Assembly: GCA_002151545.1 (NCBI GenBank) | Contig: CP021237.1 | Location: 6,014,001-6,078,000, forward strand | Source: Sphingobacteriaceae bacterium GW460-11-11-14-LB5 | GTDB taxonomy: Bacteria; Bacteroidota; Bacteroidia; Sphingobacteriales; Sphingobacteriaceae | Direction: 5' to 3' | Length of the DNA: 64,000 bases | Shown: in pieces, positions 34,971-44,188 of the stretch | How the letters are laid out: every line of letters starts with the position of its first letter | Position numbering within the stretch: position 1 is the stretch's first letter | Notes under the pieces: model-generated | Database searches by the model: none | What the model was told of the DNA's origin: nothing | The model's input: the letters and a program-made list of their open reading frames with translations, nothing else | Made by a program: the position numbers and the translations under genes

Positions 34971-35155
34971 CGTTTTAATTGATGAATAATCAATAAACAT
35001 TGTTTTTCAGTCGCGAATCGAGGTTAGTAATGGATAATTAGGCTTAAAATGGCTAACTGAGCTTTTTTATGCTGTATAATCCTGTTAATCTCCATCTCTT
35101 TTAAAACTATGATCCTACTAATCCTAAAATCCTTTAATCCTAATCTAAATTTACT

Positions 35156-35163
35156 TAGCTTTG
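35156..35163 (+). promoter_or_regulatory. nrnA promoter -7 box
   Basis: TAGCTTTG, an exact TAnnTTTG match. It overlaps a possible TTG start at 35161, so the true start must be the ATG at 35179. Confidence 0.62.
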
Positions 35164-35178
35164 CAGCGCAAAAAATAT

Positions 35179-36189
35179 ATGCTTACACTAACTGAATTAA
35201 AAACATTATTGGCTACGCCACAACGAATTGTGATCACTACGCATCACAAACCCGACGGCGATGCGATGGGTTCATCTTTAGGTTTATATGGATATTTAAT
35301 TCAAAAGGGCCATCATGTTAAGGTAGTCACACCCACAGATTATCCTACCTTTTTGCATTGGATGCCTAATAATGGCGATGTTATTATTTTTACGGAGCAG
35401 CAAGAAGAAGCAGCCAGGTTAGTGGATGAAGCTTCGGTTATTTTCTGCCTTGATTTTAATACCCTAAGCCGCATTAATGAGTTAGGCGAATTGGTTAGGG
35501 CAGCGGGCGCAAAAAAAATCATGATCGATCATCACCTCGAACCTGAGGATTTTGATGATTACCGTCACTGGGATATCAATGCCTGTGCTGCTGCGCAGTT
35601 GGTTTACGATTTTATTGTTAACCAATTGGAAGATAAAGCTGGGATCAATAAAGATGTTGCTGCTTGTTTGTATACCGGTATTATGACCGATTCGGGATCT
35701 TTTCGTTTCCCATCCGCAACAGCGGAGGTTTATCGTATTGCAGCAGATTTGATCGATCTGGGTGCAGAGCATTGGAAAATCCATCAATTGGTATACGATA
35801 ACGCGAGCGAAAATCGTTTACGCTTTTTGGGTTATTGCCTGTCAAACAAGTTAGAGGTAATCAGAGAATACAATACGGCCATTATTTCAGTTACCAAAGA
35901 AGAACTGGCACAATACCATAGCGCAACCGGCGATACGGAGGGCGTGGTGAACTATGCTTTATCAATTAACGGGATCCGTTTAGCCGCATTAATTGTTGAG
36001 CGTCCGGATAAGGTTAAATTATCGGTGAGATCAACAGGCGATTTTCCAGCCAACGAAATCTGTAAAAAGTATTTTAATGGCGGTGGGCACAGAAATGCAG
36101 CAGGTGGTGCAGCAGAAAAACCTTTAGCTGATGTAATAACCGAATTTAAATCGATATTAGCAGAATATAAAGAACAATTGATTGCTTAG
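35179..36189 (+). CDS. nrnA: DHH/DHHA1 phosphoesterase, NrnA-like
   Basis: A 336-residue member of the NrnA group, which degrades short oligoribonucleotides (nanoRNA) and in some species the phosphate of 3'-phosphoadenosine 5'-phosphate. The DHH domain shows ITTHHKPDGDAMGSSLGL, FCLDFNTLSRI and the DHH triad in IMIDHHLEPEDF; the C-terminal DHHA1 domain has the nucleic-acid-binding GGGHRNAAGG. The start follows a promoter box rather than the in-frame TTG. It precedes two FKBP lipoproteins with 48 bp between. Confidence 0.92.
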   Translation: MLTLTELKTLLATPQRIVITTHHKPDGDAMGSSLGLYGYLIQKGHHVKVVTPTDYPTFLHWMPNNGDVIIFTEQQEEAARLVDEASVIFCLDFNTLSRINELGELVRAAGAKKIMIDHHLEPEDFDDYRHWDINACAAAQLVYDFIVNQLEDKAGINKDVAACLYTGIMTDSGSFRFPSATAEVYRIAADLIDLGAEHWKIHQLVYDNASENRLRFLGYCLSNKLEVIREYNTAIISVTKEELAQYHSATGDTEGVVNYALSINGIRLAALIVERPDKVKLSVRSTGDFPANEICKKYFNGGGHRNAAGGAAEKPLADVITEFKSILAEYKEQLIA

Positions 36190-36237
36190 AAACAAGAAAT
36201 AAAAACAATAAAAACTTAAAAAAGTCAAATTAAATAA

Positions 36238-37224
36238 ATGAAAAAGGGAATTATTATTCTAGCAGCAGCCACTTTAGGTTTAGCGGCATGTAACAAAGAG
36301 AAAAAGGGAGCTGGTGGGTTATTGTATACCATCCACCACTCTGCAGGTAACGAGAAAATTAAAGAAGGCGATATCGTTAAAATGAATTTTATTCAGAAAA
36401 ACGATAAAGATTCAGTTTTATCAAGCACTTTCGATAGCGAAACTCCTGCAGTATTTCCTGCACAGAAAAAAATGTATGCTGGTGATATGAACGATGTTTT
36501 AACATTGTTTGGAGAAGGCGATAGCGCTACTTTTAAAGTAAACTTAGATACTATGGCACTTCATAGTAAACAACCTAAGCCAGAGCAGTTCAAAAATGAT
36601 AAATACATCACTTTTACAGTAAAAATCGAAAAAGTATTCAAGAAAAAAACTGGCGAAGCTGATTCTACTTTTAACAAAAGAGCACAGGAATATTTCCAGG
36701 CTGATTATAAAGCTACTACAGAAAAAAGAAAAGCTGCTGAACCTGCTAAACTTAAAGCATATTTAGAAGATACTAAACTGGCTACCAAAACTACTGCAAG
36801 TGGATTACATTACATTATAGAACAAGCAGGTAGTGCAGAAAAACCAGCTTTAGGCGATACTGTATTAATTGATTATACTGGTAGAGTAACTAAAAAAGGT
36901 AAAGATGATAAATACAAAATCTTCGATACAAGTGATGAGAAACTGGCTAAAGCAGAAAACGAATTTAAGCCAGGTAAACCTTACGGTCCTCAAAAAATGC
37001 CAGTTGGCGGTACAATCCCAGGATTTACTGAAGCTTTACAGTTAATTGGTAAAGGTGGTAAAATTAAAGTGATTATCCCTTCTAACTTAGGTTATGGAGA
37101 GCAAGGTGCACCACAAGTAGGTATTATGCCTTTCAGCCCAATTGCTTTCGATTTAGAAATCAAAGATATTATCAAAGGAAAACCAGCTCCAGCGGCTCCA
37201 GTTGCTCCGGTAGTTAAAAAATAA
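36238..37224 (+). CDS. FKBP-type isomerase lipoprotein, diverged (copy 1)
   Basis: A 328-residue lipoprotein (signal with LAAC, Cys18) with two FKBP-like parts: an N-terminal region (about 25-140) that keeps little of the active site, and a C-terminal FKBP domain (about 190-315). The C-terminal domain has IDYTGRV, IFDTSDEK and NLGYGEQG, but the Trp of VIxGW is Phe here (PGFTEALQL). Its role may be binding or folding rather than fast catalysis. The C-tail is Pro/Ala/Val-rich. A terminator follows at 37245. GldI-type gliding lipoproteins are FKBP relatives; that link is only an analogy. Confidence 0.85.
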   Translation: MKKGIIILAAATLGLAACNKEKKGAGGLLYTIHHSAGNEKIKEGDIVKMNFIQKNDKDSVLSSTFDSETPAVFPAQKKMYAGDMNDVLTLFGEGDSATFKVNLDTMALHSKQPKPEQFKNDKYITFTVKIEKVFKKKTGEADSTFNKRAQEYFQADYKATTEKRKAAEPAKLKAYLEDTKLATKTTASGLHYIIEQAGSAEKPALGDTVLIDYTGRVTKKGKDDKYKIFDTSDEKLAKAENEFKPGKPYGPQKMPVGGTIPGFTEALQLIGKGGKIKVIIPSNLGYGEQGAPQVGIMPFSPIAFDLEIKDIIKGKPAPAAPVAPVVKK

Positions 37225-37244
37225 TTTCTTAACCAATATTTTAA

Positions 37245-37279
37245 AATCCTGCTTATTTATTTAGGCAGGATTTTTTTTT
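37245..37279 (+). terminator. Terminator after FKBP lipoprotein copy 1
   Basis: Arms aatcctgc/gcaggatt with a 12-nt loop and nine Ts. Confidence 0.85.
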
Positions 37280-37348
37280 GCCCGTATTTTTTTGATACTG
37301 AACCAGGAAATAAAACATTTCAAAGATTTATAAAAACTTATTATAACC

Positions 37349-37356
37349 TATCTTTG
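37349..37356 (+). promoter_or_regulatory. Promoter -7 box of FKBP lipoprotein copy 2
   Basis: TATCTTTG, an exact TAnnTTTG match, 71 nt before the ATG at 37428. Confidence 0.55.
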
Positions 37357-37427
37357 TAGTGATCTAATAAAATAGCAGGTATTTTGAAAAAGGATAGTCC
37401 AGCTGTTTTTAAATAAATAAAACTTAA

Positions 37428-38396
37428 ATGAAGAACAGAATTATTATTCTCTTGGCAGCAGCATTAGGCCTGTCTGCCTGTAACAAATTCGAAAAGGGTG
37501 AAGGAGATATGACTTACAAGATCTATAAAAGTGATGGTAAGCCAAAAATTCAGGATGGCGATTATGTAAAGTTAAACGGCGTTCAAACGGTTGAAACCAA
37601 TACTAATCCCGATTCGGTAATGGTAAATACCTATGATAATGAACGCCCTGCTTTCTTTGCCATTAGTAAATCGATGTTTAAAGGCGATTTAGCCTCGGGC
37701 TTAAAACTGCTTGGCGAAGGAGATAGTGCTGTTTTTAAATTGAACCTGGATTCGATGGAGAAATATTCAGGTCAGCCTAAACCAAAAGGACTAAAATCAA
37801 ACATTGCTTCTTTTACGATTAAAATTGAGAAGGTGTTGCACAAAGGGAAAGATCCCGATTCGATTTTCGAAGCGAAGAAACGACTTTTCTTTGAATCGGA
37901 ATACAAAGCACTAAATGAAAAAAATAAAGTAGTAGAGCCTGCTAAAATTGCCAAATATATTGCCGAGAACGATTTAAAGGTAACTACTGCGCCATCTGGA
38001 TTGCAATATGTGATTTCTGCTCCGGGAAACTCGGAAAGAGCAACTTTAACCGATACGGTATTAATGGACTACACGGGCCAGTTTACCAACAAAAAATCGA
38101 ACGGAACATTGAACGTTTTTGATACTTCGAATGCTAAAATTGCAAAAGAAGCCGGGATTTTCTCTGAAAGTGTTCAATATGTGCCACGTAGCTTACCCTT
38201 AGGCCAATTGCCACAAGGCGTTATCCAGGGTATTCAGCTTATTGGTGTTGGCGGTAAAATCAAAATGATTTTGCCATCAAGACTGGGTTTTGGTGAAAAT
38301 GGCGGCGGACCAATTAATCCATTTACCCCACTGGTATTTGATGTAGAACTGAAAGGCATTATTAAACCAAATGTAGCAGTACCGCTAGCGAAGTAA
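37428..38396 (+). CDS. FKBP-type isomerase lipoprotein, more diverged (copy 2)
   Basis: A 322-residue paralogue of the gene at 36238 with the same lipoprotein start (LSAC, Cys18) and two-domain layout. In the C-terminal FKBP-like domain the usual VIxGW is replaced by QGVIQGIQL (no aromatic) and the active Tyr position reads LGFGENGG (Phe). The substrate-binding aromatic residues are therefore largely lost, so it may be a chaperone-like or structural protein without prolyl-isomerase activity. It has its own promoter and terminator. Copies 1 and 2 arose by tandem duplication. Confidence 0.84.
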   Translation: MKNRIIILLAAALGLSACNKFEKGEGDMTYKIYKSDGKPKIQDGDYVKLNGVQTVETNTNPDSVMVNTYDNERPAFFAISKSMFKGDLASGLKLLGEGDSAVFKLNLDSMEKYSGQPKPKGLKSNIASFTIKIEKVLHKGKDPDSIFEAKKRLFFESEYKALNEKNKVVEPAKIAKYIAENDLKVTTAPSGLQYVISAPGNSERATLTDTVLMDYTGQFTNKKSNGTLNVFDTSNAKIAKEAGIFSESVQYVPRSLPLGQLPQGVIQGIQLIGVGGKIKMILPSRLGFGENGGGPINPFTPLVFDVELKGIIKPNVAVPLAK

Positions 38397-38411
38397 AATA
38401 TTTACCATCAC

Positions 38412-38464
38412 AAAAAAAAGCGCAAGGATCAGTAAATTATCATACTGGGCTTGCGCTTTTTTTA
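38412..38464 (+). terminator. Terminator after FKBP lipoprotein copy 2
   Basis: Arms aaaagcgcaag/cttgcgctttt enclose a 23-nt loop; Ts follow. Confidence 0.75.
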
Positions 38465-38550
38465 TATTAAGAAATTGATAATTATAGTAGCAAAATAAAA
38501 TTTTTGTTTAAATTAGATTAACAAAACAATTAATCATCCCTATTATCACT

Positions 38551-38832
38551 ATGCGCTCAAACAGTACTACGATGTTTCTGGGCCTGAAATTAATGCTGTT
38601 TAGCATATTTTTCAATCTTTTTATAAAGGATGGATATTGTAGACAGGTAATGGCTTTATATCATTACCCAAAGTGCCGTAAAAATAACCACCGTATTTCC
38701 AAATCGCTTCACTCAACCGCTATGCAAAGGCAGGATGTTAATTTATTGGAAAATACTGAAAACAAATTGCTACTTACCTTAGTTAAAAACATAAAATTTA
38801 AAGCTTTTGATAGGATATTGGGTAGATTTTGA
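38551..38832 (+). CDS. Possible small protein, doubtful
   Basis: An open frame of 93 codons with a hydrophobic start (TTMFLGLKLMLFSIFFNLFI) and a basic middle part. No family is recognised and the composition is not clearly protein-like. It sits alone between the FKBP terminator and the response-regulator gene. It could equally be non-coding DNA. Confidence 0.3.
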   Translation: MRSNSTTMFLGLKLMLFSIFFNLFIKDGYCRQVMALYHYPKCRKNNHRISKSLHSTAMQRQDVNLLENTENKLLLTLVKNIKFKAFDRILGRF

Positions 38833-38918
38833 AAGAAGTTAAACTTAATTTAAAATCTCTTCAAATTTTTTGCCCAAAATGCTGGTGAAAAAGGATTAAC
38901 GTTTTAAAACTAAACTTT

Positions 38919-39554
38919 ATGGAAAAGATCAAGGTCTTTTTAATTCACGATTATGATGCATTAATGGATAGTGTTGAATCCATTCTGAGTGATTCTGAAA
39001 GTATTGTTGTTGTTGGTAAGGCCAATTCTGCCGCGCTTGCCGAGCGATTGATTAGAACTAAAACGCCAGATATTGTGGTTGCCGATGTTAGTGTTTGCGA
39101 GAAGATCGGAGCTGATTTAACTAAATTGATTAAAAGAGAATTTCCGAAAATTAAAGTTATTGTGCTTTCTATGCAGGATGATTTTATCAATATTTCGAAA
39201 ATGATCAAGTCGGGGGCGACCGGTTATTTATTAAAAAATGTAAAGTTTCAAGAATTGCATAAAGCCATTAATAAAGTGATGCTTGGCGAAACTTATATAC
39301 AAAATTCCATTACAGCTAAATTTATTAATGGTTACCAGCGGGAAAATCATACTGAAGAAGTAAATATTTTGTCGCCGCGTGAAATAGAGGTTATCAGGTT
39401 GATTGCTAAAGAATATACTTCGGCAGATATTGGCCGGATGCTGTTTATTTCTGAGCATACCGTAGAAACCCATCGTAAAAACATCTGGCGCAAAACCGGT
39501 GTAAAATCAATTGTTGGTTTACTGAATTTTGCGCACGAACATCAGCTGATTTAA
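38919..39554 (+). CDS. LuxR/NarL-type response regulator
   Basis: A 211-residue two-domain regulator. The receiver domain (about 1-120) has the phosphoacceptor Asp56 in VVADVSV and the conserved Lys in GATGYLLKN. The C-terminal LuxR-type helix-turn-helix (about 147-208) has LSPREIEVIRLIAKEYTSAD and ISEHTVETHRKNI. No histidine kinase gene lies nearby, so it is an orphan in this window. Targets are unknown. A palindrome at about 39564-39595 may end its transcript. Confidence 0.92.
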   Translation: MEKIKVFLIHDYDALMDSVESILSDSESIVVVGKANSAALAERLIRTKTPDIVVADVSVCEKIGADLTKLIKREFPKIKVIVLSMQDDFINISKMIKSGATGYLLKNVKFQELHKAINKVMLGETYIQNSITAKFINGYQRENHTEEVNILSPREIEVIRLIAKEYTSADIGRMLFISEHTVETHRKNIWRKTGVKSIVGLLNFAHEHQLI

Positions 39555-39606
39555 TTATAAAACAGACCTCACAGGTTACAGCAACCTGCGAGATCCGTTC
39601 GCATTT

Positions 39607-40029
39607 TTAAGCTTGTGCTTCCAGATACTGGGCATAACAATAGCCTTCTTCGCCATCGTTGGTGCGAACCAGCCACCATAAATCGTTGCTTCTGTTTACG
39701 AGGGTAATTACCTCGCCATGGGCAGCTTTACCTACAATGGGTTGATCCGTTCCCGGGCCGTTACGGATATTTAAATTACTGCTCTGCGTAATCACTTTGG
39801 CATGGGTAACGGCGGCATCAATAGCCACATTTACATTCAGAACCAGATCGCCAGACGTAAAGTTTGGATCAATCTGATTATAAACTTCCCAAAGGTGATC
39901 TTTAGTTGCGCCATCGGCAGCAGTCCCGTCGATGTATAAAATCCCGTCCTGTTCCCTTACTGCTAAATCTGCTATGCCTGCCGCAGTTGCTGCGTCAGTT
40001 AATGCTTTGTATTTATCTGCTAATGCCAT
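39607..40029 (-). CDS. SH3b-domain protein
   Basis: A 140-residue protein without signal peptide. The N-terminal part (about 1-75) looks BON-like (KYKALTDAATAAGIADLAV, LYIDGTAADG). The C-terminal part (about 76-138) is a bacterial SH3 domain (NLNIRNGPGTDQPIVGKAAH, GEEGYCYAQYLEAQ). It lies 8 bp downstream of the BON lipoprotein gene, so the two are one transcript. It may bind peptidoglycan, but without a signal peptide its location is unclear. Confidence 0.85.
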   Translation of the reverse strand: MALADKYKALTDAATAAGIADLAVREQDGILYIDGTAADGATKDHLWEVYNQIDPNFTSGDLVLNVNVAIDAAVTHAKVITQSSNLNIRNGPGTDQPIVGKAAHGEVITLVNRSNDLWWLVRTNDGEEGYCYAQYLEAQA

Positions 40030-40037
40030 GGTCGGTT

Positions 40038-40502
40038 TTATTTAACGGTTAATTTATTATCGATTTTTTTAGGGTTTAATGCACTCAAATGTTGCATCAA
40101 AGTAATTAACGAGGCCTTTTTAATTTCGCCTGTCAGGAGAATCACACCATCTTTAACTTCGGCTTTTACCGTCGGAAAATCTTTGGTAGCGTCAGCAACA
40201 TTTTTAATTAAAACGGGGTCTTCGGCAATTACGACAGGCAAATCTGCTGGTTTAACCGTTAAGTTGTTGATTACAGATTTCACGCCTTTTTCTGCCTTTG
40301 CAATTTCTTCTGCTTTGGTTTTTGTAGCTTCATCGTCAACCTGTCCCGTTAAAGTTACTTCGCCTTTAGTAACAGCCACGGTAATACCTGCTGCTTCTTT
40401 CGCTTGAATTGCAGCCTGGATTGCCGCATCTTTTGGTTTACAGCCTACAAAAAATAGTGTAGTTGCAATAACCATGCTTAGTAATAATTTAGTTGTTTTC
40501 AT
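40038..40502 (-). CDS. BON-domain lipoprotein
   Basis: A 154-residue lipoprotein (signal ending LFFVGC, Cys21) with two BON domains: about 30-90 (TVAVTKGEVTLTGQVDDEAT) and about 95-153 (VKAEVKDGVILLTGEIKKAS). BON domains bind membranes and are often envelope-stress proteins. It is followed at 8 bp by the SH3 protein. Confidence 0.88.
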   Translation of the reverse strand: MKTTKLLLSMVIATTLFFVGCKPKDAAIQAAIQAKEAAGITVAVTKGEVTLTGQVDDEATKTKAEEIAKAEKGVKSVINNLTVKPADLPVVIAEDPVLIKNVADATKDFPTVKAEVKDGVILLTGEIKKASLITLMQHLSALNPKKIDNKLTVK

Positions 40503-40707
40503 CCTTTTGGTTTTATATTGATATTATTTGATAATACAATGCTTAGAAATTAAAATAATTTCCGCTTTACCGGTGGGATGATTTCGATAAAGCTAATATA
40601 TGAAATGCGTTTAACTAGAAAGTGAAATCTATTAATTATTTATAAAAAAGGCGCTGGATATAAAAAGACCTCACAGGTTTTCAAACTTGCAAGGTCTATA
40701 GGTTGTA

Positions 40708-41178
40708 CTAAATCCAGTCTTTAAATGGCTTTACCGTTAAATTGGAATTGTAATATTTTTCTTCTTCGGTAACTTCTTTGCTTACCCAATCCGGGACGTC
40801 GAATATTTCGTCTTCACTTTCAAGTTCAATTTCGGCAACAATCAAGCCTTTGTTATCACCTAAAAATACATCTATCTCCCAAACTTTACCGTTAACCGTA
40901 ATTTCATAGCGTGTTTTCGAAAGTTCAGATGAAGCGAAATTATCCAATAATTCTGTGGCCTCAGCAACCGGGATTTCATATTCATATTCCATCCTGGTGG
41001 CACCAATCGTTTGGCCTTTTATCGTTAAAAAACCTGTGGTTTCGGTTGCCCTTACGCGCACCGTTTTGTCTTTATCGCTCAGTAAATAACCTTGTCTAAA
41101 AAGTTTTCCTGCTGGTTTGCTTAGGTTATCCCACTTCTGCTGATTGATCAAAAATTTACGTTCTATTTCTTTACCCAT
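40708..41178 (-). CDS. CYTH-domain protein (triphosphate tunnel metalloenzyme type)
   Basis: A 156-residue CYTH protein. The ExExK-type start GKEIERKFL, and later RVRATETTGFLTIKG and RMEYEYEIP, supply the charged tunnel residues that bind triphosphates and metal. Relatives hydrolyse tripolyphosphate, thiamine triphosphate or make cAMP; the substrate cannot be told here. The ATG at 41178 is preferred over TTG at 41199 because MGKEIERKF is the family start. It lies 17 bp after the unknown gene at 41196 and is likely co-transcribed. Confidence 0.9.
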   Translation of the reverse strand: MGKEIERKFLINQQKWDNLSKPAGKLFRQGYLLSDKDKTVRVRATETTGFLTIKGQTIGATRMEYEYEIPVAEATELLDNFASSELSKTRYEITVNGKVWEIDVFLGDNKGLIVAEIELESEDEIFDVPDWVSKEVTEEEKYYNSNLTVKPFKDWI

Positions 41179-41195
41179 TAAGTTTTCTTCTTTGA

Positions 41196-42083
41196 TCAAT
41201 TCTTTTTTAGTTTTTCATAAACCTGTTCAAGGTCATCTTTTGCCGTAGTATATTTAAAATATTGCGGCATATATAGAATAGAATTATAGTATATCTTCTG
41301 GCCCTCTTCTTTTCCTTTTAATTGAGTTGTGGCTACAAATTGCACCATAAGCGTATTATACAAATTATTAACATGAACAACATTGTAATGTTCTGGTTTA
41401 TCATACCCAGTCCATTCGAAATCATCGTAGCCAAAATCTTTATAGTGGAAATATGGTTTATTGTTGAAAGTCGGCATCTTATTATAAAATTCTAAGATTT
41501 TAGCATTATTCTTCATCATACTAAGAACTTTAAAGCGTTTTCCGATTAGTTCATCTACTATGCTTAAGAAAAATATTCCCTTTTCAGCGTTGTTTTTTAA
41601 GCCAAAACTTTCAATATCAATATTTATATCGCTCAGGTCATGATTATTAAACAACATTGCTATACCACCATGTAAGCGGTAATAATAGTTGTCCAACAAT
41701 AGTTTTTCATCAATTTTGGTGTTTAATGTTTCATTGGCTATAGTTAAAGAAGGCCTGTCCGTTTTGGTTTTGCCGCTGTTATTGTAGTGTATCTCCCGAA
41801 GCACGTACCACATCATCAATTCATCATTGTCAGGTCGTTTTAAATGTGCCAAGATTTCTTTTCTGCCTTTACCAACTTCCAGTAATACATCGACAAGATG
41901 AGATAACTTTGGTGTTCGTAATGATTCAATTGACTTTGCAAATTCATCACCTGTTGCATTTACATTTGCCGAATAGATTTCTGAAATGGCAACAAGATTT
42001 GTTAAATCTTTAGCTTCCAGTTTTATTTGGGCACTGCCGAAAATGCTAAAAAAGCTTAAGATCAATGTGAGCGTTATTTTCAT
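41196..42083 (-). CDS. Exported protein of unknown function
   Basis: A 295-residue protein with a signal peptide (MKITLTLILSFFSIFGSAQ) from the ATG at 42083. The mature part is helical, with landmarks MMWYVLREIHYN, LLLDNYYYRLHGGIAM and PYFHYKDFGYDDFEW. I recognise no family. It starts 13 bp after the GH20 gene ends, and CYTH follows 17 bp later; all three seem to form one operon. The role may be periplasmic but cannot be guessed from the sequence. Confidence 0.75.
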   Translation of the reverse strand: MKITLTLILSFFSIFGSAQIKLEAKDLTNLVAISEIYSANVNATGDEFAKSIESLRTPKLSHLVDVLLEVGKGRKEILAHLKRPDNDELMMWYVLREIHYNNSGKTKTDRPSLTIANETLNTKIDEKLLLDNYYYRLHGGIAMLFNNHDLSDINIDIESFGLKNNAEKGIFFLSIVDELIGKRFKVLSMMKNNAKILEFYNKMPTFNNKPYFHYKDFGYDDFEWTGYDKPEHYNVVHVNNLYNTLMVQFVATTQLKGKEEGQKIYYNSILYMPQYFKYTTAKDDLEQVYEKLKKN

Positions 42084-42096
42084 TTTAATTGGATTT

Positions 42097-44046
42097 TTAT
42101 CTCGCCCTTTTCTGTAAATCAGCAATAGGGATACTAATCAGTCTTCCAATCGGTTGTTTCCCGCGATAAGTGATTACACGTAACATACTGGCATCTTTTG
42201 GCACCTGTAGTGCGGCTGTGTATTTCGGGTAAAAGCGGTCGGGAGTAGAGTTGTCAAAGCTGTAATAAATGTCTAAACCGTCTATTTCCGGGGTTAATTC
42301 AACCATTAATTGTTTGTCGGCACTGCGTTTTACCGTAAAAATTGGATCGTAAATGGCAGGTGAATATTTAATCTCAGCAAAATCTAATCTTTTGAAATGC
42401 TGTTGCGTACGATCAACAAAATTGGTCCAGTTTTTCTTTTCAATCGGACTCCATATGGATTCAGCAATAGCAAATGCACGTGGATAAACCATATATTCTA
42501 CCTGGCGGAAGGTAAATACCTGTTCTGTCCAAAGATTGGCCTGTGCACCAATAACATATTGTGCGTTTACGCCCGCCGGAACAGGATTAAACTGATAGGC
42601 TTTATTTAACCTGAGCGAAGCATAAACTTTTGGCTCGGTAATGGCATCAGCCTGCATATAATCTAAATAAGCAAAATCAGTCGGGCTCATTACCACGTTG
42701 TGTTTTTCGTTCGCCGCCTCAATACCATATTTCATCCCCCTCCAGCTCATTACGGCTGCTGTTGGCGATACACCTCCTTCAAGAATTTCGTCCCAACCCA
42801 TAAACTTTTTGCCTTTTGAAATGACAATTTGCTCTACCCGTTTTTCAAAATAGGCCTGTACCTGAGGTATGGTTTTTAAACCTTCGCGTTGCATCAAAGC
42901 TTTAACCTGGTCATTCTTTTCCCAGAAATTATGCGGGGCTTCGTCGCCACCCATATGAATGTATCCGAAAGGGAAAAGTTTAGCCACCTGGGTAAGTACC
43001 GAGTCTAAGAACACATAAACTTTCTCATTTGCCGGGCAAAGGGTATTATCAACCAAAGCTGTTGGCGGTGCACCACGGCTCCAATCCATTATTTTCTCGC
43101 CTGAGCGAACTTTATAATTAACGGCGTCAGGCGTGCACGATAATTCCGGGTAAGAGGCGATAACAGCTAAACTATGCCCCGGAACATCGATTTCCGGTAA
43201 TATGTTTACAAAACGTTCTTGTGCATACTGAACAAGCTCTTTAATATCTTCCTGGGTATAAAAACCACCATAGGTGCGGGGCTCATCAGCAGCAGGGGGG
43301 ATGAAATCGCCGAAAGTTCCGGTTTTCTTAACGCTCCAGGCACCTATTTCAGTTAATTTAGGTAAGCCTTTAATTTCAATTCTCCAACCTTCATCATCTA
43401 CTAGGTGCAAATGCAGGAGGTTAAATTTATAACGTACCATATCGTCGATAAACTGCTTTACCTCCTGTTTAGTGAAAAAGTGACGGGCAACATCGAACAT
43501 TAAACCCCTCCAGCCCAATTTTGGATAATCTACAACATCAACACAAGGTGCTTTCCATTTGATGCCGCTTACCTGTTCTTTACTTTCTATCTCGGCCGGG
43601 AAAAGCTGAAGTAGCGATTGGACACCATAAAAAATACCTGCAGGCTGATTGGCGGTGATGACCACCTGGGTTGGATTAACATTTAATTTGTAACCTTCTT
43701 TACCCAGTTGCGCATCTTCCTGCGTGTTTAAGATCAGTTTGATTGTAGGATGGCTCGAATTGCTTACAGTGCTTACGAATTTGCCTGTAGCTGTAGTAAT
43801 CCGGTCAGAAAGGTATGCGATTGATTGTTTTAATTCTCCACTTTTAAGCGTCTGGATCGTTACATTTTCAGGCAAGGTGAAAGTACCTGCCTTTTTCATT
43901 AAAGATACCGGCTCTGGTATAATGGCAATTGGTGTTGGTGACACTGCGCTTTCAGCATCGCCGATTTCAGTTTCTGTAACAATAGATTGAGCGAAAGTAT
44001 TGGCTGCGAAAAAACAGCAGGAGATAATCAGGAATAATTTTTTCAT
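42097..44046 (-). CDS. GH20 beta-N-acetylhexosaminidase
   Basis: A 649-residue exported hexosaminidase. It has a signal peptide (MKKLFLIISCCFFAANTFAQ), a GH20b N-terminal domain (about 35-160) and the catalytic barrel starting GWRGLMFDVARHFF. The catalytic pair is Asp368-Glu369 in HMGGDEAPHNFW, with VDDEGWRIEIKGLP, LPEIDVPGHS and GWDEILEGG as further signatures. The C-terminal part (about 560-640) resembles the chitobiase/HEX C-terminal domain. It is a closer match to classic chitobiases than the GH20 at 13258, which carries a LamG domain instead. It heads an operon with the unknown gene and CYTH. Confidence 0.95.
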   Translation of the reverse strand: MKKLFLIISCCFFAANTFAQSIVTETEIGDAESAVSPTPIAIIPEPVSLMKKAGTFTLPENVTIQTLKSGELKQSIAYLSDRITTATGKFVSTVSNSSHPTIKLILNTQEDAQLGKEGYKLNVNPTQVVITANQPAGIFYGVQSLLQLFPAEIESKEQVSGIKWKAPCVDVVDYPKLGWRGLMFDVARHFFTKQEVKQFIDDMVRYKFNLLHLHLVDDEGWRIEIKGLPKLTEIGAWSVKKTGTFGDFIPPAADEPRTYGGFYTQEDIKELVQYAQERFVNILPEIDVPGHSLAVIASYPELSCTPDAVNYKVRSGEKIMDWSRGAPPTALVDNTLCPANEKVYVFLDSVLTQVAKLFPFGYIHMGGDEAPHNFWEKNDQVKALMQREGLKTIPQVQAYFEKRVEQIVISKGKKFMGWDEILEGGVSPTAAVMSWRGMKYGIEAANEKHNVVMSPTDFAYLDYMQADAITEPKVYASLRLNKAYQFNPVPAGVNAQYVIGAQANLWTEQVFTFRQVEYMVYPRAFAIAESIWSPIEKKNWTNFVDRTQQHFKRLDFAEIKYSPAIYDPIFTVKRSADKQLMVELTPEIDGLDIYYSFDNSTPDRFYPKYTAALQVPKDASMLRVITYRGKQPIGRLISIPIADLQKRAR

Positions 44047-44188
44047 TAAAATAATTAAAACGGGTTAACCGGATAAGTATAATCCGCAATTTATTAAAAA
44101 AGATTTTAATTGAGTAAATTTCAGCATAGAGAAATGAGCAGAGGGAGTAGAAGACTAACTACAGCGCTGTGGGATTGATTAAAGCCAT

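Noticed and set aside
35161-35178. TTG start of nrnA
   Set aside because: The TTG is part of the promoter box TAGCTTTG at 35156-35163, so it would not be fully transcribed.
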